Under the pieces are notes generated by a model. That model made no database searches. It was given only the letters and a program-made list of their open reading frames with translations, and was not told where the DNA came from. A program made the position numbers and the translations under genes. A stretch of DNA of 64,000 bases from IMG/VR virus record IMGVR_UViG_3300020463_002275, positions 117,935-181,934 of that record. One strand, 5' to 3'. This DNA comes from a virus. Positions 59,624 to 64,000 of this stretch are shown piece by piece; position 1 is the stretch's first letter; every line of letters starts with the position of its first letter.

Positions 59624-59652
59624 TTGACATTGTTAGCAGTTTAGTATATAAT
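59624..59652 (+). promoter_or_regulatory. Perfect consensus sigma70 promoter for gp32
   Basis: TTGACA (59624-59629), 17-nt spacer, TATAAT (59647-59652). The leader to the ATG at 59718 is about 60 nt and ends in CAGGAGGC (Shine-Dalgarno). It is the strongest early-type promoter in the window. Confidence 0.92.
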
Positions 59653-59675
59653 AACAACTGTGCTACTAACAAATT

Positions 59676-59699
59676 AAGGCACAAAGGCTATAAGGCAAA
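59676..59699 (+). repeat. Three tandem octamers in the gp32 leader
   Basis: AAGGC begins at 59676, 59684 and 59692, so three consecutive 8-nt units (AAGGCACA, AAGGCTAT, AAGGCAAA) lie between promoter and Shine-Dalgarno. T4 gp32 represses its own translation by cooperative binding to its leader RNA, so this might be an equivalent operator (inference). Confidence 0.5.
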
Positions 59700-59717
59700 C
59701 TACAGGAGGCATATATT

Positions 59718-60719
59718 ATGGCATCATTAGCAGAGATCAGAGCAAAACTGAAAGAACAAGAATCACGCACAGGTGGTTCTCAAAGCGGCGGCGGCGATAA
59801 CGCAATTTACCCATTTTGGAATATGAAGGAAGGCGAGAGTGCAACACTACGTTTTCTTCCTGATGGCAACGAAAACAATACGTTTTTCTGGACAGAAAGA
59901 CTTATGATTAAATTGCCTTTTCCAAGTGTGAAAGGTGAAGCAGGTAGTAAGCCTGTTCAAGTACAAGTACCATGTATGGAAATGTATGGCGATACTTGTA
60001 ATATCCTAAACGAAGTTCGTGGTTGGTTTAAAGATCCAAGTCTTGAAGACATGGGTAGAAAGTATTGGAAAAAGCGTTCATACGTATTCCAAGGTTTCGT
60101 AACTGAGAATCCAATTGGCGAAGATTCAACTCCAGAAAATCCAATTAGACGTTTTATTATTGGTCCACAAATTTTCCAAATTATTAAGCAGGCGCTTATG
60201 GATCCGGATATGGAAGAATTACCAACAGATTATACTGCTGGTGTAGACTTCCGTCTTAACAAAACATCAAAAGGTGGGTACGCTGACTACTCAACATCTA
60301 ACTGGGCACGTAGAGATCGTCCATTAGGTGATGCAGAAATGAATGCCGTGAATAAAAATGGTTTATTCAATCTTAGTGACTTCCTTCCTAAGAAGCCAGA
60401 CGAAATGGGTGTCAAAGTAATGCATGAGATGTTTGAAGCATCTGTTGACGGACAACCATATGATGCAGATCGTTGGTCACAATATTTCCGTCCATCAGGT
60501 ATGGCGGCAAGAACTGGTGATCCAAACGTAGCACCAAGTCCTAATGCAACGGCTGTAAGTCAAAGTGCTCCGGCAGAAACTGCTCCAGCACCTCAAGCAA
60601 CTCCTGCTCCAGTAGCAGAAACTGCTCCAGTGGCTCCGGCAACACCAGCGGCAGATGCACCTGCTGAAGGCAATGCAAGTGACATTTTGGCAATGATTCG
60701 CTCAAGGCAGAATCAATAA
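59718..60719 (+). CDS. 32: Single-stranded DNA-binding protein gp32
   Basis: 333 residues; T4 gp32 is 301. The N-terminal LAEIRAKLKEQESRTGG is the basic cooperativity segment. The core OB-fold region has YPFWNMKEGESATLRFLPDG, LPFPSVKG, RKYWKKRSYVFQGFV and FIIGPQIFQIIKQALMD, followed by TDYTAGVDFRLNKTSKGGYA. Only two cysteines are seen where T4 has its zinc site (VPCMEMYGDTCNI, C-x7-C); the T4 CxxC pair is absent. The C-terminal tail is Ala/Pro-rich (QATPAPVAETAPVAP) and ends in a short acidic/helical stretch for partner binding. Immediately upstream of uvsX. Confidence 0.93.
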   Translation: MASLAEIRAKLKEQESRTGGSQSGGGDNAIYPFWNMKEGESATLRFLPDGNENNTFFWTERLMIKLPFPSVKGEAGSKPVQVQVPCMEMYGDTCNILNEVRGWFKDPSLEDMGRKYWKKRSYVFQGFVTENPIGEDSTPENPIRRFIIGPQIFQIIKQALMDPDMEELPTDYTAGVDFRLNKTSKGGYADYSTSNWARRDRPLGDAEMNAVNKNGLFNLSDFLPKKPDEMGVKVMHEMFEASVDGQPYDADRWSQYFRPSGMAARTGDPNVAPSPNATAVSQSAPAETAPAPQATPAPVAETAPVAPATPAADAPAEGNASDILAMIRSRQNQ

Positions 60720-60728
60720 GAAATAATA

Positions 60729-60789
60729 CCCAGTGCGAAACCGGAATAGAGATTCATGGTTTACCTGTCAACATTCCAAAAGCACTGGG
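60729..60789 (+). ncRNA. Structured RNA element between gp32 and uvsX
   Basis: A perfect 8-bp stem joins CCCAGTGC (60729-60736) and GCACTGGG (60782-60789). Inside, AAACC (60738-60742) can pair with GGTTT (60758-60762) around a GAAT-AGAG-ATTC mini-hairpin. Alternatively GGAAT (60743-60747) pairs with ATTCC (60773-60777), which together with AAACC/GGTTT would form a pseudoknot. The uvsX Shine-Dalgarno AAGGA (60801-60805) follows the stem. No known riboswitch class was recognised; it may be a regulatory element or processing site. It does not end in a T-run. Confidence 0.55.
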
Positions 60790-60811
60790 ATAACTTTAAC
60801 AAGGAAAAACT

Positions 60812-61906
60812 ATGGCTAAATCATTCGACGTTAGTAAGTTCCGCAAGGACTTAACTAAATCTATCTCAGGCATGAGTAGTGGCTTTAATGATCCTACAGA
60901 TTGGATTTCAACAGGCTCGTATGCACTAAACTATCTAGTATCAGGCGACTTTAATAAAGGTGTGCCACTAGGTAAAGTAACAGTGTTTGCAGGTGAATCA
61001 GGCGCAGGTAAATCTTACTTTTGCTCTGGTAACATTGTAAAACACGCACAAGATCAAGGTATCTTTGTTGTATTAATTGACTCAGAGAATGCACTTGATG
61101 AAAGTTGGTTACAAGCATTAAACGTTGACACAAGTGAAGAGAAACTTCTCAAACTAAACATGTCAATGATTGATGATGTAGCAAAAACTATATCAACATT
61201 TATGGATGACTACAAAGCAATGACGGAAGAAGACCGTCCTAAGGTATTGTTTGTAGTTGATTCGTTAGGTATGTTACTAACACCTACTGATATCGATCAG
61301 TTTAACAAAGGTGATATGAAAGGTGATATGGGTCGTAAACCTAAGCAGTTGACCGCACTTGTTCGTAACACAGTTAATATGATTGGTTCACATAACGTAG
61401 GCTTAGTATGTACTAACCACACTTATGCATCACAGGATATGTTTGATCCAGATGATAAGATTAGTGGCGGTCAAGGCTTTATCTATGCATCAAGTATTGT
61501 TGTTGCAATGAAAAAACTTAAATTAAAAGAAGACGAAGCCGGTAACAAGATATCAGAAGTACGTGGTATTAGAGCAGGCTGTAAAGTAATGAAGACACGT
61601 TACAGTAAGCCATTCGAAGGCGTACAAGTAAAGATTCCATATGAAACAGGTATGAATCCTTATAGTGGTCTTGTTGAATTATTTGAGAAAAAAGGCTTGT
61701 TAGAAAAACAAGGTAATAGACTCAAGTACATTGATATGAAAGGTGAAGAACATATCGACTATCGTAAAGCATGGATAGGCGAAAAACTCGATTTGATTAT
61801 GTCGGAATATGCTGAAAAAACAGCACCTGTGGTAAATACCGAAGAAGATGATGCGGTTCTAGCAGAAACTGAAAATCAAATTGAGGAACTTTCTACACAT
61901 GAATGA
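60812..61906 (+). CDS. uvsX: UvsX RecA-like recombinase
   Basis: 364 residues. Walker A is GESGAGKS (61-68). Walker B is KVLFVVDSLGML (~145-156). Further RecA-core features include LIDSENALDESWLQ, LVCTNHTYAS, KISGGQGFIYASSIVVAMKK and ETGMNPYSGLVELFEKKGL. The acidic C-terminus (NTEEDDAVLAETENQIEELS) is also typical. Strand-exchange protein for recombination-dependent replication, working with gp32 and a UvsY mediator. The last 8 nt overlap the next gene. Confidence 0.97.
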   Translation: MAKSFDVSKFRKDLTKSISGMSSGFNDPTDWISTGSYALNYLVSGDFNKGVPLGKVTVFAGESGAGKSYFCSGNIVKHAQDQGIFVVLIDSENALDESWLQALNVDTSEEKLLKLNMSMIDDVAKTISTFMDDYKAMTEEDRPKVLFVVDSLGMLLTPTDIDQFNKGDMKGDMGRKPKQLTALVRNTVNMIGSHNVGLVCTNHTYASQDMFDPDDKISGGQGFIYASSIVVAMKKLKLKEDEAGNKISEVRGIRAGCKVMKTRYSKPFEGVQVKIPYETGMNPYSGLVELFEKKGLLEKQGNRLKYIDMKGEEHIDYRKAWIGEKLDLIMSEYAEKTAPVVNTEEDDAVLAETENQIEELSTHE

Positions 61907-62135
61907 AGAACAAATACAGGAAGTCTGGACGTTATTTAAAGAATATCTAGATAAAAAACATATCGAAACTGCGGCAGAACGTTATGTAGATCTGTTAGCG
62001 GATATGGGAACGCAAGATAACACATTCAATGAATCAATGGGATCTTGTGAAATACTTGATAATGCAATTAGGTATTACTTAGACGATGACGAAGAGGTAT
62101 ACGATGATGAAGATGGATTTAATTGGGATGAATAA
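61899..62135 (+). CDS. Small acidic protein in the uvsX operon
   Basis: 78 residues from ATG 61899. A TTG at 61881 is further upstream in frame but inside uvsX. Helical N-terminus (EEQIQEVWTLFKEYLDKKHI, AAERYVDLLADMG) and a very acidic tail (YLDDDEEVYDDEDGFNWDE). Overlaps uvsX by 8 nt and the next gene by 1 nt, so it is translationally coupled. It may bind a protein partner of the recombination machinery, such as a DNA mimic might; that is inference from charge and position. Confidence 0.65.
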   Translation: MNEEQIQEVWTLFKEYLDKKHIETAAERYVDLLADMGTQDNTFNESMGSCEILDNAIRYYLDDDEEVYDDEDGFNWDE

Positions 62136-62587
62136 TGTGGTATAGTGAAGTATCTAGAAACATAAACAGGATACCTGATGCAGTTGCATACTTTGAATCA
62201 GAACTAAATGATGCAAAGAATGAAGTAAAACTTAAAGGTAATGTTGAACGTGCTTCTAGTGCAATGCCAGGTATTGTTGAACATAGATTCAACCAACTTC
62301 AAGAAATTGAAGCAATCTTAAATTATTTGAATATCGAACTACGTAGATTGCGTAGTTCGTATTTCAAAAAATATCTTGAAAATTATCAACGTGCTTTGTC
62401 TAGCAGAGATGTTGAGAAGTATGTCGACGGAGAAGCAGATGTCGTTGACTATGAAAAAATTATAAATGAATTCGCCCTCATGCGTAACAAATGGTTAGGA
62501 GTCTTAAAAGGCCTTGACCAGAAGCAGTGGCAGATAACTAATATTGTAAAGTTAAGAGTCGCTGGCATGGAGGACGCATCTGTTTAA
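62135..62587 (+). CDS. uvsY: UvsY-like recombination mediator
   Basis: 150 residues; T4 UvsY is 137. The chain is almost entirely helical: LNDAKNEVKLKGNVERASSA, FNQLQEIEAILNYLNIELRR, YFKKYLENYQRALSSRDVEK. The C-terminal pattern ALSSRDVEKYVDGEADVV...WLGVLKGLDQKQWQITNIVK parallels the end of T4 UvsY (VLSADKDVLKVD...AIKSRGFAIKHIQDMR). Its place two genes after uvsX supports the call. It would load UvsX onto gp32-coated DNA. Similarity was judged by eye, so moderate confidence. Confidence 0.72.
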   Translation: MWYSEVSRNINRIPDAVAYFESELNDAKNEVKLKGNVERASSAMPGIVEHRFNQLQEIEAILNYLNIELRRLRSSYFKKYLENYQRALSSRDVEKYVDGEADVVDYEKIINEFALMRNKWLGVLKGLDQKQWQITNIVKLRVAGMEDASV

Positions 62588-63384
62588 TGTACACATTTGT
62601 TACTAGCCTAAACAAGGCATATTGGAATTCAACTTCCAAAATTAATATTAATAGTTGGGTAGAATGTTTACCTGACGATGTAAACATTGTAATTTACAGT
62701 GAAGAAGATATCGACATTGGTATTTTTCCAGAGCCACGTGTAAGTTTAAAGCCACTATACAACTGCAAACCATTATTAGAGTTCATGAATAAACATAAAG
62801 ATGATCCGCATTATAATGGACAAATTGGCTGTAAGTTAGAAGGTAGTAGTAAATCATTTAAATGGAAGGGCATAAAATTTGCACACAAAACATTTGCAAT
62901 CTTTGAAGAAGCAAAACATTTAGAAAAAGGAAAACTTTTTTGGTTAGATGCAGATGTATTAATGCATAATACTATTGATCATGAATATTTAGATTATCTA
63001 TTACCTGATACAAAAGCAATATCATACTTAGGACGTCCAAAAGAATATGACGAATGCGGGCTTATGGGATATAATTTAAACACTACATTTGCAAAAGATT
63101 TTTTAAAAAGATATGAAAATGAATACGAAGGTGGCTTAGAACATCTTCGAGAAACACACGATAGTTGGATATTCTTTCAATTAAGATTAGGTTATGAAGA
63201 TCAAACACCTTTCTTAAATTTAAATCCTACACCTAAAGACAACAAAAGCCCATTTAATAATAGTGGGATTAATAGTCATATGGTACATACAAAAGGTAAA
63301 AGCAAAGAAAGATTACAACAAAAATTCCTTAAACGTTTTGCATTACAAAAGGCAAGAGAACAACGAGAACTATTAAATGGCTAA
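62587..63384 (+). CDS. GT-A-type glycosyltransferase-like protein
   Basis: 265 residues. A DxD-like metal/nucleotide-sugar motif in LFWLDADVLMHNTID (~117-131) preceded by AHKTFAIFEEAKHLEKGK, and an N-terminal TFVTSLNKAYWNSTSKININ that opens a Rossmann-like fold, fit GT-A enzymes of the kind that act on cell-surface or protein glycans. A later GLMGYNLNTTFAKDFL and HDSWIFFQLRLGYED are consistent with an acceptor side. It starts on the last base of the uvsY-like gene and overlaps the methyltransferase by 8 nt. The substrate is unknown. Confidence 0.72.
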   Translation: MYTFVTSLNKAYWNSTSKININSWVECLPDDVNIVIYSEEDIDIGIFPEPRVSLKPLYNCKPLLEFMNKHKDDPHYNGQIGCKLEGSSKSFKWKGIKFAHKTFAIFEEAKHLEKGKLFWLDADVLMHNTIDHEYLDYLLPDTKAISYLGRPKEYDECGLMGYNLNTTFAKDFLKRYENEYEGGLEHLRETHDSWIFFQLRLGYEDQTPFLNLNPTPKDNKSPFNNSGINSHMVHTKGKSKERLQQKFLKRFALQKAREQRELLNG

Positions 63385-63964
63385 AGGACGTATTAATCCA
63401 AATATTCCTATACATCTAGGAGGACATGCAGATAAAACACATAAAGATAGAGGAACACTATGTTGGGCTATTGAAAAACTTCAAGTACAATCTTTATTAG
63501 ATGTTGGGTGTGGCCCAGGAGGCATGGTCGAACTTGCTGACAAATTAGGTGTTAGTGCTTATGGTATCGATGGAGATTATACTCTTGAAAGATACAATGA
63601 ATCAAAATTTATGATACACGACTTTACAAAAGGACCTGCTCCTGTAAGTGGTAATTATGATTTAGCATGGAGTGTTGAATTTGTAGAACATGTGTACGAA
63701 GAATATATACCTAACTATATACAGGCAATGCAAAAGTGTAAATTTTTAATTATGACTTATGCACCTGTAGGACAAGGCGGGCATCATCATGTGAATGAAA
63801 ATACAGAAGAGTATTGGATAAAGACTATGTCTAATTATGGTTTCAAATACCTTAAAGACTTGAGCGAAGAAATGCGTAGGCATTCTACAATGGGTACAAA
63901 AAAGAAACATAGATTTCTTGCAAGAACAGGATTACTTTTCAAAAATGAACGTAGTAGCAATTAA
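63377..63964 (+). CDS. Class I SAM-dependent methyltransferase
   Basis: 195 residues. Motif I is SLLDVGCGPGGMVELADKLG and the motif II acid is in AYGIDGDYTLERY. YDLAWSVEFVEHVYEEYIPN follows as the motif IV/V region, of the type found in small-molecule and sugar methyltransferases rather than DNA MTases (no PPY motif). GQGGHHHVNENTEEYW follows. It is coupled to the preceding glycosyltransferase by an 8-nt overlap, so a shared glycan target is likely (inference). Confidence 0.82.
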   Translation: MAKGRINPNIPIHLGGHADKTHKDRGTLCWAIEKLQVQSLLDVGCGPGGMVELADKLGVSAYGIDGDYTLERYNESKFMIHDFTKGPAPVSGNYDLAWSVEFVEHVYEEYIPNYIQAMQKCKFLIMTYAPVGQGGHHHVNENTEEYWIKTMSNYGFKYLKDLSEEMRRHSTMGTKKKHRFLARTGLLFKNERSSN

Positions 63965-64000
63965 AGAATTACTATGGAGTTGGCATCCTTTACCTAGCAC
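63945..64000 (+). CDS. Start of a further gene (partial)
   Basis: An ATG at 63945 opens a frame (MNVVAIKELLWSWHPLP) that runs to the end of the window and overlaps the methyltransferase by 20 nt. The other genes in this operon overlap in the same manner. Only 18 codons are visible, so no function can be given. Confidence 0.4.
   Translation, partial: MNVVAIKELLWSWHPLPS

Overview
The window is a densely packed, AT-rich stretch of a marine T4-like myovirus genome. The evidence is a set of T4-type genes: neck gp13/gp14, tail sheath stabiliser gp15, sheath gp18, tube gp19, head completion nuclease gp4, terminase gp16/gp17, gp32, UvsX and a UvsY-like protein. There are also repeated T4-type late promoters of the form (G)ATAAATA. 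The gene style (very large modular tail fibres, 2OG-Fe(II) oxygenases, carbamoyltransferase, no photosynthesis genes seen) fits the marine branch that includes cyanophages and pelagiphages. The LPS-heptose genes point to a Gram-negative host; the host itself is inferred, not shown.

Layout. 1-24.5 kb: adhesion region. It starts with the 3' end of a Cys/Gly-rich protein, then two paralogous ~1600-residue beta-helix fibre proteins (192, 5132), a small protein, a cupredoxin-domain protein, two paralogous ~1650-residue proteins with eight N-terminal CBM5/12-like repeats each (11111, 16063), two small proteins, two more Cys/Gly-rich proteins and a possible tail-fibre chaperone. 24.6-28.2 kb: a glycan-modification cluster (GT9-type glycosyltransferase, SGNH hydrolase, NodU/CmcH carbamoyltransferase). 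28.3-37.1 kb: further structural genes, including a 2475-residue repeat protein. 37.1-40.7 kb, minus strand: a tightly overlapping operon (hldE, hldD, cupin, gmhB-like, 2OG oxygenase) that could make ADP-heptose. 40.7-43.7 kb, minus strand: Nudix hydrolase, gp15, gp14. 43.8-46.5 kb: gp13, then an early-type operon of two 2OG oxygenases and a dNMP kinase, facing an HNH nuclease gene. 46.8-59.6 kb: sheath, tube, gp4, gp16, gp17 and associated virion proteins. 59.6-64 kb: replication/recombination genes gp32, uvsX and uvsY-like, followed by a glycosyltransferase, a methyltransferase and the start of another gene.

How the genes work together. Two promoter classes are visible: consensus sigma70 promoters (TTGACA-N17-TATWAT) before the hldE operon, the oxygenase/kinase operon and gp32, and 16 late-type motifs before virion genes. 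In six promoters of both classes the start codon sits 5-6 nt after the -10/late box, which predicts leaderless mRNAs. The other late genes have leaders and Shine-Dalgarno sites. The early heptose operon, together with the heptosyltransferase-like and carbamoyltransferase genes, suggests that the phage makes, transfers and perhaps carbamoylates heptose, plausibly on host LPS or on its own virion. That function is inference.

No tRNA, CRISPR, insertion sequence or integrase is seen, and no intergenic stretch exceeds 300 bases.
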